From the NCBI GenBank assembly GCA_900470155.1, contig UBZT01000009.1, positions 434,001-498,000 on the forward strand: a DNA stretch of 64,000 bases. Direction: 5' to 3'. This document shows positions 18,149 through 26,867 of this stretch, piece after piece. The DNA comes from Hyphomicrobiales bacterium (GTDB taxonomy: Bacteria; Pseudomonadota; Alphaproteobacteria; Rhizobiales; Rhizobiaceae). The position numbers were made by a program, and so were the translations under genes. The notes under the pieces were generated by a model. That model was not told the DNA's origin. It did not search any database and was given only the letters and a program-made list of their open reading frames with translations. Positions within the stretch are counted from its first letter, which is position 1. Each line of letters begins with the position of its first letter.

Positions 18149-19504
18149 GTGTTCGACATGAAGAAAACTGGCCTAATTCTGGCGGCGATCACCGCAGCAC
18201 CCCTGTTTGGGGCCGCGCCCGCGACGGCACAGAGCGCCGACGGCTATCGCCAGCCACAGACACTCCTGGTTTCGCCTGAGGGCGAGATCCTCGACTACGT
18301 CCCTGAAGTTGGCGAAGTCGCCATCAGCCGCGACCAGATGGGGCGCACAGTGCTGATCGACCGTTATGGCAATCTCGTGGCGACAGAAATTCCGGCCGAA
18401 AGCTATTACCCACCGAGCCAGAACGCCTCCAATCCAAGTTTGCCGGGCGTTGACGATCCCTACCGCAATTCCCGCGCCGAAGCGCCGGCCTGGGACGACA
18501 ATGTCGTCACCGGCTCTGTCCCGATGGATGGTCCTATCGACCGCCAGTCCCTCGATGCGCTTCCGGAAGACATGCCCTACGGCGGTCCCGACCAACCACC
18601 GCCGAGTGAAACATCGACACCGCGTATCGTCACGCCGGATATTCCGGTGAAGAGCAATCTGTCGCAACTTGAAATGACCGCCTTGCAGGTCTTCCTTGAT
18701 CGCGAAGGCGTGTCTCCCGGCGTGATCGATGGCAAGATGGGCCAGAACGTCAATAAGGCACTCGTCGCCTGGCAGCAGATGACCGGCGAGACGATCGACC
18801 CCAACAATGCCGAGGAGGTGCTGGAACGCCTGCGCCTGTCGGGTGGATTGGCGATTGTCAGCTACACCATTACGCCAGGCGACGCTGCTGGCCCCTATGT
18901 GGCTTCCATCCCGGAAGACTACAGCCATAAGGCCATGCTTCCGGCACTGTCCTTCACCTCGACAACCGAGATGCTGGCGGAGAAATTCCATATGGATGAG
19001 GCCTATCTGAAGGCACTCAATCCCAGCGTCGATTTTACCATTCCAGGCACGATGATCAAGGTGGTCGAGCCAGGTCCGGCAAAGACCGGCAAGGTTGCCC
19101 GCATTGTCGCCAACAAGGGCCTGAAACAGGTCTTTGCCTATGGTGAGGATGGCGGCCTTGTCGCCGCCTATCCGGCCAGCATCGGCTCATCCGACACACC
19201 CTCGCCTTCGGGTACGGTGACGATCGAGCGCATCGCGCTCAATCCGGGCTACACCTACAATCCGAAGATCAACTTCCAGCAGGGCGAAAACAACAAGGTT
19301 CTTGCCATTCCGCCCGGCCCCAACGGCCCCGTCGGCACTGTCTGGCTGGCGCTGTCGAAGCCGACCTACGGCATTCACGGCACGCCTGAGCCATCCAAGA
19401 TCGGGCGCACCCAGAGCCATGGCTGTATTCGCCTGACCAATTGGGACGCAACCGAACTGGCCAAGATGGTCAGCGCCGGCGTGACCGTCGAGTTCGTCGA
19501 GTAA
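18149..19504 (+). CDS. L,D-transpeptidase (YkuD domain) with peptidoglycan-binding and LysM-like domains
   Basis: L,D-transpeptidases form 3-3 cross-links in peptidoglycan or attach proteins to it. The 451-residue protein has a signal peptide (cleavage near ATAQ-SADG), an acidic linker, a PG_binding_1-like domain at about 175-215 (VSPGVIDGKMGQNVNKALVAWQ), a LysM-like stretch, and a C-terminal YkuD domain with HGTPEP and SHGCIRL, Cys426 being the nucleophile. The GTG at 18149 has GAGGAA 8 bases upstream, a better spacing than for the ATG at 18158. Polar-growing Rhizobiales rely heavily on such enzymes. Confidence 0.93.
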   Translation: MFDMKKTGLILAAITAAPLFGAAPATAQSADGYRQPQTLLVSPEGEILDYVPEVGEVAISRDQMGRTVLIDRYGNLVATEIPAESYYPPSQNASNPSLPGVDDPYRNSRAEAPAWDDNVVTGSVPMDGPIDRQSLDALPEDMPYGGPDQPPPSETSTPRIVTPDIPVKSNLSQLEMTALQVFLDREGVSPGVIDGKMGQNVNKALVAWQQMTGETIDPNNAEEVLERLRLSGGLAIVSYTITPGDAAGPYVASIPEDYSHKAMLPALSFTSTTEMLAEKFHMDEAYLKALNPSVDFTIPGTMIKVVEPGPAKTGKVARIVANKGLKQVFAYGEDGGLVAAYPASIGSSDTPSPSGTVTIERIALNPGYTYNPKINFQQGENNKVLAIPPGPNGPVGTVWLALSKPTYGIHGTPEPSKIGRTQSHGCIRLTNWDATELAKMVSAGVTVEFVE

Positions 19505-19531
19505 TCCACCGAGCTCCGCCAGAATATGACC

Positions 19532-19560
19532 GGCCTCCGGAGATGATCCGGAGGCCTTTC
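19532..19560 (+). terminator. Rho-independent terminator after the L,D-transpeptidase gene
   Basis: A 9-bp perfect stem (GGCCTCCGG at 19532-19540, CCGGAGGCC at 19548-19556) with a 7-base loop, followed by TTTC. It lies 27 bases after the stop. A second, weaker hairpin (AAGCCGTC at 19592-19599, GACGGCTT at 19615-19622) sits on the far side and probably serves the converging ParA-like gene. Confidence 0.8.
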
Positions 19561-19646
19561 GGTATTGATCGACCAACAAAGTGCCTGAAAAAAGCCGTCC
19601 TACCGGAAGGGTCAGACGGCTTCAAATTCGTCCAATTGAAATTGTC

Positions 19647-20366
19647 TCAAGCGGCGTTGCGCACTAGGCGGAACAACCGGCGCGGCTGGGTCGATCGGAT
19701 CACCTTGACCGGCAGCAGACGCATCACTTCGATGGCAAAGGCCTGGGCATTTTCCCGCGCCTTGTCGAGGTTGCTGATTTTCGCTGCATCCATCGAATAC
19801 AGCGTGCCGCCACAGTCGAAGATCTCGCGGTAGGCGCTACGCTCGACGATCGGCGTATTCATCACATTGACGCCACGGGCCGCCAGCAATCCCTTGATCG
19901 TCAGCAGCGCACGGGTCGTGACCATCGAGGTCACACGCGTCAGAACCACCGAATGCGGAATGACCATGCGGCCGGCCTCTTCCATCATCTTGATCAGATC
20001 GAGGATCTGCGCGCCGCCCTTGGCATCCATGGCGCAGCCCTGGATCGGGATCATTACGTGATCGGACAGGCCGACAGCGGTGGTCACCATGGCATCGCGC
20101 GCGCCAGCGAGATCCATGACGATATAATCATTGGTGCGCGAGAGTTCACGAATATGCCCCTGCACGGAGGCCACGGACACTTCCGAAACGACTTCGATAT
20201 TGTGTTGCGGCCCGGAGGCATCAAACCACTGGGTAATCCAACGCTGCGGATCAGCATCCAGGATCGCGACCCGATAACCCTGATGCGCCAGTTCGGTAGC
20301 AAGCAGAAGTGCCGCAGTGGTCTTGCCGGCCCCACCTTTGGCATTGGCAAATGAGATAACTGGCAT
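19647..20366 (-). CDS. Orphan ParA/VirC1-like ATPase
   Basis: The 239-residue protein has the deviant Walker A motif KGGAGKTT (signature Lys10 and Lys15) of ParA/MinD ATPases, then ILDADPQRW and an MDLAGARD switch-II region. The N-terminal layout resembles the VirC1 branch known from Agrobacterium T-DNA transfer rather than chromosomal Soj/ParA, and there is no parB beside it. Such orphan ParA proteins position cargo such as chemoreceptor clusters or cellulose machinery; here the cargo is unknown. GAGGACAGAG precedes the ATG. Confidence 0.85.
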   Translation of the reverse strand: MPVISFANAKGGAGKTTAALLLATELAHQGYRVAILDADPQRWITQWFDASGPQHNIEVVSEVSVASVQGHIRELSRTNDYIVMDLAGARDAMVTTAVGLSDHVMIPIQGCAMDAKGGAQILDLIKMMEEAGRMVIPHSVVLTRVTSMVTTRALLTIKGLLAARGVNVMNTPIVERSAYREIFDCGGTLYSMDAAKISNLDKARENAQAFAIEVMRLLPVKVIRSTQPRRLFRLVRNAA

Positions 20367-20487
20367 TCTCTGTCCTCAAGGGTCTTGTCCGAGCGTTTCA
20401 TCGCTCTGGAGCAGCCCTGATCATTGGCGCCCGCTACCTGCATTCTTTCTAATTATGGTTAACAAACAGAAAATACGAAGCAGAAAC

Positions 20488-20511
20488 GCCCTCCCCTAAA
20501 AGAGGGAGGGC
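20488..20511 (-). terminator. Hairpin terminator downstream of the secreted hypothetical gene
   Basis: An 8-bp stem (GCCCTCCC at 20488-20495, GGGAGGGC at 20504-20511) with an 8-base loop. On the minus strand it is followed by GTTTC. It lies 62 bases past the stop of the gene at 20574 and before the divergent-side promoter of the ParA-like gene. Confidence 0.6.
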
Positions 20512-20573
20512 ATCTGGCAAAACTCAATGATTTCAAAAGGCAAGCACGGACACATTTGTCGCCAAAACGACAA

Positions 20574-20960
20574 TCAGCCGCGCAACGGCGTGCAGGAACC
20601 GACATGGCGCGGCTCAACCCGCCCAGCCTTCAGATCAGCAAGATTCGGCAGCGACGGATCCGGACCGCCGATGCTGTCTTCGAAAACCGCCCGATCGACC
20701 TTGATCATCTTGCCGCTCGCAAGAACGCTGACCAATGTCTTGGAATCGACGACGGCCAGGCTGAACTTGCCCTTGCAGAACCACTTCCCATCCTTGCCGC
20801 TGAGCACCCACCCCAGAGAGCCAGACTTGCCCTGACTCATCGTGCCGACCGCATAACCCTTCTTCAAGAGACCCTTGTAACTTTCGGCCGAGGCCGTGCC
20901 TGCGGCAAGCAGGCAAAACGATGCGAGCAGGGTGGACAAATAGAAACGATGCCTGATCAT
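20574..20960 (-). CDS. Secreted protein of unknown function
   Basis: The 128-residue protein starts with a clear signal peptide (LLASFCLLAAGTASA, cleavage before ESYKG) and continues as a small soluble domain with two cysteines (WFCKGKF and GSCTPLRG) that could form a disulphide. AAGGGAA lies upstream of the ATG. I do not recognise the family. It is monocistronic, flanked by terminators on both sides. It is likely periplasmic. Confidence 0.75.
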   Translation of the reverse strand: MIRHRFYLSTLLASFCLLAAGTASAESYKGLLKKGYAVGTMSQGKSGSLGWVLSGKDGKWFCKGKFSLAVVDSKTLVSVLASGKMIKVDRAVFEDSIGGPDPSLPNLADLKAGRVEPRHVGSCTPLRG

Positions 20961-21034
20961 AGAATTCCCTTAATACCACCTGCCATTGTGGCAGGCCGAC
21001 TCGGCAACTCTATTCGAGACGCGTCGGACAAAAA

Positions 21035-21060
21035 AGCCCGGCATCGTCAAATGCCGGGCT
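21035..21060 (-). terminator. Rho-independent terminator of the amine-catabolism operon
   Basis: A 10-bp perfect stem (AGCCCGGCAT at 21035-21044, ATGCCGGGCT at 21051-21060) with a 6-base loop. On the minus strand it runs into TTTTT, 23 bases after the iron alcohol dehydrogenase stop, so it ends the operon that begins upstream near 27641. Confidence 0.85.
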
Positions 21061-21082
21061 AATATCTTGGAAATGCAAGACC

Positions 21083-22228
21083 TTAGAAGCAATCGGCAAA
21101 CAATTGCTTGGTGTTTTCCAGTGTCAGCTTGACCGGATTGCCACCGGCGCTCGGATCTTCGATCGCCATAGCGGACAATTCGTCAATCCGGTCATTGGCA
21201 ATGCCCATGGCCGTGAGGTTTTCCGGAACGTGAAGCTCGGCACGCAGCGAAAGCACATAGTCGTAGAAGCCGTCGAAACCGCCAGCGATGCCGAGATAGG
21301 CCGCCGCCCGCTCGATCCGGTCCTCGATCGCATGACGGTTGAACCTGAGCACTGGCGGCATGACGACGGCATTGGTCATGCCGTGATGGGTGTTGTAGAC
21401 CGCACCGATCGGATGCGACAGCGCATGGATGGCGCCGAGCCCCTTCTGGAAGGCCGTCGCACCCATGGCCGCCGCCGCCATCATGTTGGTGCGAGCCTCG
21501 ATATCGGTGCCGTCATGATAGGCGCGCGGCAGGAATTCCCTCACAAGCCGCATGCCTTCAAGCGCGATACCCTGGCTCATCGGATGATAGAACGGCGAGG
21601 AATAGGCTTCGAGGCAATGCGCAAACGCGTCCATGCCCGTGCCGGCCGTAATCATCTTCGGCATGCCGACGGTCAGTTCGGGATCGCAGATGACGACGCC
21701 CGGCAGGAACTTCGGATGGAAGATGATCTTCTTCACATGGGTGACGGAATTGGTGATGACCGAGGCGCGGCCGACTTCAGAGCCTGTGCCGGCCGTGGTC
21801 GGCACGGCAACGATTGGCGCGATGCCATCGGAATTGGCCCGCGTCCACCAGTCGCCGATATCCTCGAAATCCCAGACCGGCCGCGTCTGGCCCGCCATGA
21901 AGGCGACGCATTTGCCCAGATCGAGGCCGGAGCCGCCGCCAAACGCGACGACACCATCATGGCCACTATCCTTGTAGGCCTTGATACCGGCTTCAAGGTT
22001 CTTCTCGTTCGGATTTGGATCGACATCGGCAAAGATCGCCCTGCCGAGACCGGCTTCCTCCAGAACCTCAAGTGCCGCCTGGGTAATCTGCATCGGTGCC
22101 AGACCACGGTCGGTGATCAGAAGCGGCTTCCTCATGCCCAGCGACTTGCAGGCATCGGCCAGTTCCTTGATCCGTCCACGGCCCATCTTGATGGCGGTCG
22201 GATAGCTCCAGTTGGCGACGATGTTCAT
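21083..22228 (-). CDS. Iron-containing (group III) alcohol dehydrogenase
   Basis: The 381-residue protein is a metal-dependent alcohol dehydrogenase of the GldA/FucO superfamily, cytosolic and NAD(P)-linked. It shows the dinucleotide motif VAFGGGSGLDLGK, VPTTAGTGSEVG, and metal-binding GTGMDAFAHCLEAY and HALSHPIGAVYNTHHG. The ATG at 22228 overlaps the aldehyde dehydrogenase stop by 4 bases; a longer in-frame reading would run antisense-like into that gene. In context it could oxidise a gamma-glutamylated amino alcohol to the aldehyde, the substrate of its neighbour; this is inference. Confidence 0.92.
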   Translation of the reverse strand: MNIVANWSYPTAIKMGRGRIKELADACKSLGMRKPLLITDRGLAPMQITQAALEVLEEAGLGRAIFADVDPNPNEKNLEAGIKAYKDSGHDGVVAFGGGSGLDLGKCVAFMAGQTRPVWDFEDIGDWWTRANSDGIAPIVAVPTTAGTGSEVGRASVITNSVTHVKKIIFHPKFLPGVVICDPELTVGMPKMITAGTGMDAFAHCLEAYSSPFYHPMSQGIALEGMRLVREFLPRAYHDGTDIEARTNMMAAAAMGATAFQKGLGAIHALSHPIGAVYNTHHGMTNAVVMPPVLRFNRHAIEDRIERAAAYLGIAGGFDGFYDYVLSLRAELHVPENLTAMGIANDRIDELSAMAIEDPSAGGNPVKLTLENTKQLFADCF

Positions 22229-23610
22229 TTCGTGACTTTCTTCAGATGGTAGGATTTCGGACGAGTAAGGTTCTGGAAGCCGAGCACCGAGAGCGAGCCG
22301 CCCTTGCCAGTTTCCTTGACGCCGGTCCAGCAGAGTGCCGGGTCGAGATAGTCGGCCCGGTTCATGAACACCGTGCCGGTCTCGACCTCGCGGCCGATAC
22401 GGGCGGCGCGTTCCGGGTCCTGCGTCCACAGCGAGGCCGTCAAGCCATAGGGGCTGTCGTTCATCAGGCCAAGCGCTTCCTCGTCGCTCTTCACCTTCAT
22501 GATGCCGACAGCAGGACCGAAGGTCTCGTCCTTCATGAAGGCCATGGAGTGATCGACGTTCACGAGCACCTGCGGCATGATATAGGCGCCGCCGTCATCG
22601 GCAGGGAAGAGCTTCGGATCGACCAGCGCCTTGGCGCCTTTGGCTACAGCGTCGGCGATCTGCTCGCGCACCACCTTGGCGAAACGCTTGTTGGCCATCG
22701 GCCCGAGCGTCGTGTCCGGGTCGAGCGGATTGCCGAGCTTGTAGTTCGACACCCAGGCAACCGACTTCTCGACAAAGGCATCGTAGAGGCTCTCATGCAC
22801 ATAGATGCGCTCGATGCCGCAGCAGCACTGGCCGGAATTATAGGTCGCGCCATCCATCAGCGTGTCGACGGCGGCGTCCAGATCCGCGTCGTCCATGACG
22901 TAGCCCGGATCCTTGCCGCCGAGCTCGAGCCCGAGACCGGCAAAGGTGCCGGCAGCGGCCCGCTCGATCGAGCGTCCGCCTTCGACAGAACCGGTGAAGT
23001 TGATGAAGTTGAAGTTGCCGGCCGCAATCAGCGCAGACGTCGTGGCGTGGTCAAGGAAGAGGTTGATGAAGACGTCATCCGGAACTCCCGCCTCGACAAA
23101 GGCGCGAACCATGCGCTCGCCAACCAAAAGCGTCTGCGTCGCATGCTTGATGACGACAGTGTTGCCGGCCATCAGCGCCGGCGCGATCGTGTTGATCGCG
23201 GTCATGTAAGGGTAGTTCCACGGTGCGATGACAAAGACGACGCCATGCGGCTCACGCTCGATGCGGCGTTCGAAATTGTTGCTGGCTTCCACGACCAAAG
23301 GCGCCAGCGCATCGGCGGCGATGGCCGCAACATAGTTGGAACGCTCGTTGAAGCCCTTGTATTCGCCGCCATAACGGATCGGGCGACCCATCATGTGGGC
23401 GAGTTCCGGCACCACTTCGTCGGACATCTCGTTGAGGCGTGCTACGCCCTTCAGTACGAGTTGAACACGCTCTTCCAGCGGTCGGCGCGCCCAGGTCTTC
23501 TGTGCCTTGCGGGCGCGGGCGACGGCGTCACTCGCTGCTTCCAGCGACATCGCCGGGCGTTCGGCATAGACCGACCCATCGATCGGCGAAATGCATTGGA
23601 TCATCGTCAT
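22225..23610 (-). CDS. NAD(P)-dependent aldehyde dehydrogenase
   Basis: The 461-residue protein is of the aldehyde dehydrogenase superfamily, with the cofactor-loop motif IAPWNYPY, NFTGSVEGG, the catalytic ELGGKD glutamate and SGQCCCG, where the nucleophilic cysteine lies. AGGAAA precedes the ATG. It is coupled by a 4-base overlap to the iron alcohol dehydrogenase and lies 105 bases downstream of the glutamine-synthetase-like gene. It fits oxidation of a gamma-glutamyl aldehyde as done by PuuC in the Puu pathway, though the actual aldehyde is unknown. Confidence 0.94.
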   Translation of the reverse strand: MTMIQCISPIDGSVYAERPAMSLEAASDAVARARKAQKTWARRPLEERVQLVLKGVARLNEMSDEVVPELAHMMGRPIRYGGEYKGFNERSNYVAAIAADALAPLVVEASNNFERRIEREPHGVVFVIAPWNYPYMTAINTIAPALMAGNTVVIKHATQTLLVGERMVRAFVEAGVPDDVFINLFLDHATTSALIAAGNFNFINFTGSVEGGRSIERAAAGTFAGLGLELGGKDPGYVMDDADLDAAVDTLMDGATYNSGQCCCGIERIYVHESLYDAFVEKSVAWVSNYKLGNPLDPDTTLGPMANKRFAKVVREQIADAVAKGAKALVDPKLFPADDGGAYIMPQVLVNVDHSMAFMKDETFGPAVGIMKVKSDEEALGLMNDSPYGLTASLWTQDPERAARIGREVETGTVFMNRADYLDPALCWTGVKETGKGGSLSVLGFQNLTRPKSYHLKKVTK

Positions 23611-23715
23611 GATCTTTTTCCTGTTGTTTGCATAAAGAGGACGACAGCGGCCATCGCCGCTGTCCTTGTTTTCACCCTACGACGGCGAAGGTGGCGACCT
23701 CAAGGCCGCCTTGGG

Positions 23716-25083
23716 TCAAGCCCGTTCGAAGCCTCGCGCCACCTCCCAGTCGGTGATGCGCCGATCGTATTCCTCCTGCTCCCATTCGGCAGCGCGAACG
23801 TAGTGATCGATCACGTCGTCGCCGAATGCCTCGCGCAGCATCGTGGACTTGGTCAGTTCTTCGGTGGCCGCACGCAGCGTGCGTGGAATTTCCCGCACAT
23901 CGGTCGCGCCATAGGCATCGCCGGTAAAGGCCGCTTCAAGCGCCAGCTTCTTTTCGATGCCGTCGATGCCGGCAGCGATCAGCGCCGCCATGGCCAAATA
24001 CGGATTGAGGTCGGAGCCGCCGACGCGGCATTCGACGCGAATCGCCTTGGTTTCCTCGCCACACAGGCGATAGCCGGCCGTCCGGTTGTCTTTCGACCAG
24101 ATCGCCTTTGTCGGCGCAAACGTTCCAGCCATGAAACGCTTGTAGGAGTTGATGTAGGGCGCCAGGAAATAGGTGATCTCGCTCGCATGGCTAAGTAGAC
24201 CGGCCATGTAGTGCTTCATCAACTCCGACATGCCGTACTGACCCTTGTCGTCGAAGAACAACGGTTTTCCGTCGAGCGACCAGAGCGACTGATGGATATG
24301 CGAGGACGAACCGGCGGCGGTGTAGTGCCACTTCGCAAGGAACGTGATCGCCTTGCCCTGCGACCAGGCTATCTCCTTGCAGCCATTCTTGATGATCACA
24401 TGACGGTCGGCCATGGTCAGGGCATCGGCGTAGCGAACATTGATTTCTTCCTGACCGGCTGATGCTTCGCCCTTTGAATTCTCAACAGGAATTCCGGCAC
24501 CCTGCAGACCCTTGCGGATCGCGCGCATGACACCTTCTTCCTTGGTCGTCTGGAAGATATGGTAGTCTTCGTTATAACCCGAAGCGAGCTTCAGGTTGCG
24601 GTAACCGCTTGCCTGCGCCGCTTCATAACTCTGGTCGAACAGGAAGAATTCGAGCTCTGTTGCCATGAACGGCTTCATGCCCATCGCTTCAAGCCGCTTG
24701 ACTTGCTTCTTCAGGATCGCGCGCGGCGAATGCGCCACTTCCTCGTGGGTATGATGATCGAGCATGTCGCAGAGAACCAGCGCCGTGCCTTCCAGCCATG
24801 GAGTGCGGCGAAGCGTCGAAAGATCGGGCTTCATCGTGTAGTCGCCATAACCCTTTTCCCAGCTAGTCGCCTTATAGCCGGAGACGGTCTCCATCTCCAT
24901 GTCGGTGGCGAGCAGATAATTGCAGCTATGGGTTTCCTTGTAGGCGCTTTCGACGAAGAACTCCGCCTGGAATCGCTTGCCCATCAGTCGGCCCTGCATA
25001 TCCACCTGACACGCCAGAACGGTATCGATGCGGCCCTCGGCAACATCCTTCTTCAAATCTTCAAACGTATAGTTGGTGGTCAT
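23716..25083 (-). CDS. Glutamine-synthetase-family gamma-glutamyl-amine ligase (PuuA/GlnA4-like)
   Basis: The 455-residue protein has the glutamine-synthetase fold: MATELEFFLFD, a nucleotide-site block SSSHIHQSL, and the C-terminal NRTAGYR plus NPYLAMAALIAAGIDGI. The usual loop E-x-GPGQ-x-E appears here as EASAGQEE, and the ammonium-site sequence differs from true GlnA, as in enzymes that glutamylate amines (PuuA, IpuC, GlnA4). Between an amine permease and two dehydrogenases, a role in gamma-glutamylation of an imported amine is more likely than glutamine synthesis. The start is uncertain: ATG at 25083 or 25092, neither with a strong ribosome site. Confidence 0.9.
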   Translation of the reverse strand: MTTNYTFEDLKKDVAEGRIDTVLACQVDMQGRLMGKRFQAEFFVESAYKETHSCNYLLATDMEMETVSGYKATSWEKGYGDYTMKPDLSTLRRTPWLEGTALVLCDMLDHHTHEEVAHSPRAILKKQVKRLEAMGMKPFMATELEFFLFDQSYEAAQASGYRNLKLASGYNEDYHIFQTTKEEGVMRAIRKGLQGAGIPVENSKGEASAGQEEINVRYADALTMADRHVIIKNGCKEIAWSQGKAITFLAKWHYTAAGSSSHIHQSLWSLDGKPLFFDDKGQYGMSELMKHYMAGLLSHASEITYFLAPYINSYKRFMAGTFAPTKAIWSKDNRTAGYRLCGEETKAIRVECRVGGSDLNPYLAMAALIAAGIDGIEKKLALEAAFTGDAYGATDVREIPRTLRAATEELTKSTMLREAFGDDVIDHYVRAAEWEQEEYDRRITDWEVARGFERA

Positions 25084-25157
25084 AGGGGCCATCCGCAGGA
25101 GTAGGAACAACGAAAAACAGAACCGCGCCGAAAGCGCTGGTCAAGCGAGGGTCAATG

Positions 25158-25189
25158 GCAAGCCGGAGGCGAGTGCGCCGCCGGCTTGC
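25158..25189 (-). promoter_or_regulatory. Hairpin between the permease and ligase genes
   Basis: A 9-bp stem (GCAAGCCGG at 25158-25166, CCGGCTTGC at 25181-25189) with a further short inner pairing lies in the 121-base gap after the permease stop. There is no U-tract on the minus strand, so it looks more like an mRNA-processing or partial attenuation element than a full terminator. Confidence 0.45.
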
Positions 25190-25204
25190 TGGTTTGGTCA
25201 GCCG

Positions 25205-26755
25205 TCAGGCGCTTTCGCCGACAGCCTTTTCGGCTGCAGCAATCTCGGCCTGCCGCTTTGCCACTTCATCGCCGATCGGCGGTCCCTTGAAACGCTTCTT
25301 CTCAAAGGCGAACCAGACGATGGCCGTGACGATCAGGAAGCCGACGGTGATGTACAGCGCCCAATCATTCGGCGGCTGGATGCCGAGGATGAAAATCAGC
25401 GCCATGGCAACAACCGACAAGCCGGCGAAAAGCTTGAACACGCCTTCACCGAGGTTCCACGGTCCCATAGCCGGCCACTTGCTCGTACCCCAGGCGAAGA
25501 ACCCAAGCGTGATCGGGATCGCGAAGGAGAAGAACAGGAAGATGACCGTGCAGGATACGACGATCGTATAGACCGGCGTTTCACCGATGGAGACAAGCGA
25601 AGAGCCCCACACGAACAGCACAGCCAAAATCGAGCCTGTCCAGATCGCCGTGACAGGCGAACGGTATTTCGGGCTCACCTTCGAGAGTGCCGACGAGGCC
25701 GGCAGACCACCGTCACGGGCAAACGCGAAGATCATGCGCGACACCGACGTGACCGTCGCAAGGCCGCAAAGCCACTGGCTGACCAGGATCGCAAGATAGA
25801 GCACATCCTTGAGGATCGGATTGACCTGAGCGTCCATCGCCCAGAAAAACACGTTCCAGCCCTGGGCTGCGGCATCATCCATGCTCGGGATCATCAGCAC
25901 GAACGAGCACAGCATGATATAGCCGAACAGCGCCGACCACAGCACCGACGAAATCATGCCTTTCGGCACGGAAATCGCAGCCTTAACGGTTTCTTCGGAC
26001 GTATGCGCCGACGCGTCATAGCCTGTGATCGTGTAGATCGGCAGCAGGAGGCCGAGCAGGAACACCCAGGTTCCCGACGTCTCCGGCCAGACATTTCCGC
26101 CGGCTTCCCCCGAATAGTTGCTGAAGGTGAAGAGCCGGGCGATATCGAAGCTGTCGACAGCGGCCAGGCACACGACGCTCAGGGCGATAGCCGTGGCGAA
26201 GATCAGGTAACCGGAGAAGTCGGTGAGCTTGGCGGTCAGGCCAATCCCCATATGATTGACCAGCGCCTGGAGACCGGTGATCAGCACGAGGAAGATCATG
26301 CGGGTCAGCGTGGTATCTTCAAGCCCAAGATACGGGCCTCCGAAGGAACCGAGGAAGAAATAATAAGTGCCGACATTGATAGCGCCGAGCACCGTGACGA
26401 GGCCGAGTAGGTTGAACCACGCGGTCAGCCAGCCGGTGAAGCGATTGCCGAGGATCGAACCCCAATGGTAGAGGCCGCCGGCCGTGGGATAGGCAGAACT
26501 GATCTGCGCCATGGCGACCGCGAAGACGAGCGAAACGAAGCAACCAAGCGGCCAGCCAATACCGATCGCAGCGCCCCCTGCGCCGGAAGTCGCCTGAGCG
26601 AGCGAATTGATACCGCCGGAAAGGATGCAAATAATGGAGAAAGAAACAGCGAAGTTCGAAAATGAACTCATGCGTCGTTCGAGTTCCTGGGCGTAGCCCA
26701 TGGAATGCAGGATATGAAGATCCTGCTTTTTATCCGAATCCGAATAGTCTGACAT
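25205..26755 (-). CDS. APC-superfamily amine/amino-acid permease
   Basis: The 516-residue protein has about twelve hydrophobic segments and belongs to the amino acid-polyamine-organocation superfamily, close to the amino acid/choline transporter (ACT) branch (SNFAVSFSIICILSGGINSL near the N-terminus; ITGYDASAHTSEET in the middle). It is an inner-membrane importer. GGGGGA precedes the ATG. It is the transport member of the minus-strand catabolic operon, 121 bases upstream of the ligase gene. The ACT branch handles choline, GABA and ethanolamine-like amines, which fits an amine substrate here. Confidence 0.9.
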   Translation of the reverse strand: MSDYSDSDKKQDLHILHSMGYAQELERRMSSFSNFAVSFSIICILSGGINSLAQATSGAGGAAIGIGWPLGCFVSLVFAVAMAQISSAYPTAGGLYHWGSILGNRFTGWLTAWFNLLGLVTVLGAINVGTYYFFLGSFGGPYLGLEDTTLTRMIFLVLITGLQALVNHMGIGLTAKLTDFSGYLIFATAIALSVVCLAAVDSFDIARLFTFSNYSGEAGGNVWPETSGTWVFLLGLLLPIYTITGYDASAHTSEETVKAAISVPKGMISSVLWSALFGYIMLCSFVLMIPSMDDAAAQGWNVFFWAMDAQVNPILKDVLYLAILVSQWLCGLATVTSVSRMIFAFARDGGLPASSALSKVSPKYRSPVTAIWTGSILAVLFVWGSSLVSIGETPVYTIVVSCTVIFLFFSFAIPITLGFFAWGTSKWPAMGPWNLGEGVFKLFAGLSVVAMALIFILGIQPPNDWALYITVGFLIVTAIVWFAFEKKRFKGPPIGDEVAKRQAEIAAAEKAVGESA

Positions 26756-26773
26756 GACGTCCCCCAGTTGACG

Positions 26774-26797
26774 ATTGTCCGCGGAATTGCGGACAAT
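26774..26797. promoter_or_regulatory. 9-bp inverted repeat upstream of the permease gene
   Basis: ATTGTCCGC (26774-26782) and GCGGACAAT (26789-26797) flank a 6-base GGAATT loop. The element sits 19-42 bases upstream of the permease start and after the amidohydrolase gene. No U-tract follows on the minus strand, so an operator or leader hairpin is more likely than a terminator. Confidence 0.45.
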
Positions 26798-26867
26798 TGA
26801 CTATCTTTCAGTTCCACCACTGACGGGCGGAGGTTGCAGCTGAGCTGCTCCCCTTGGGGTCTTTTTA

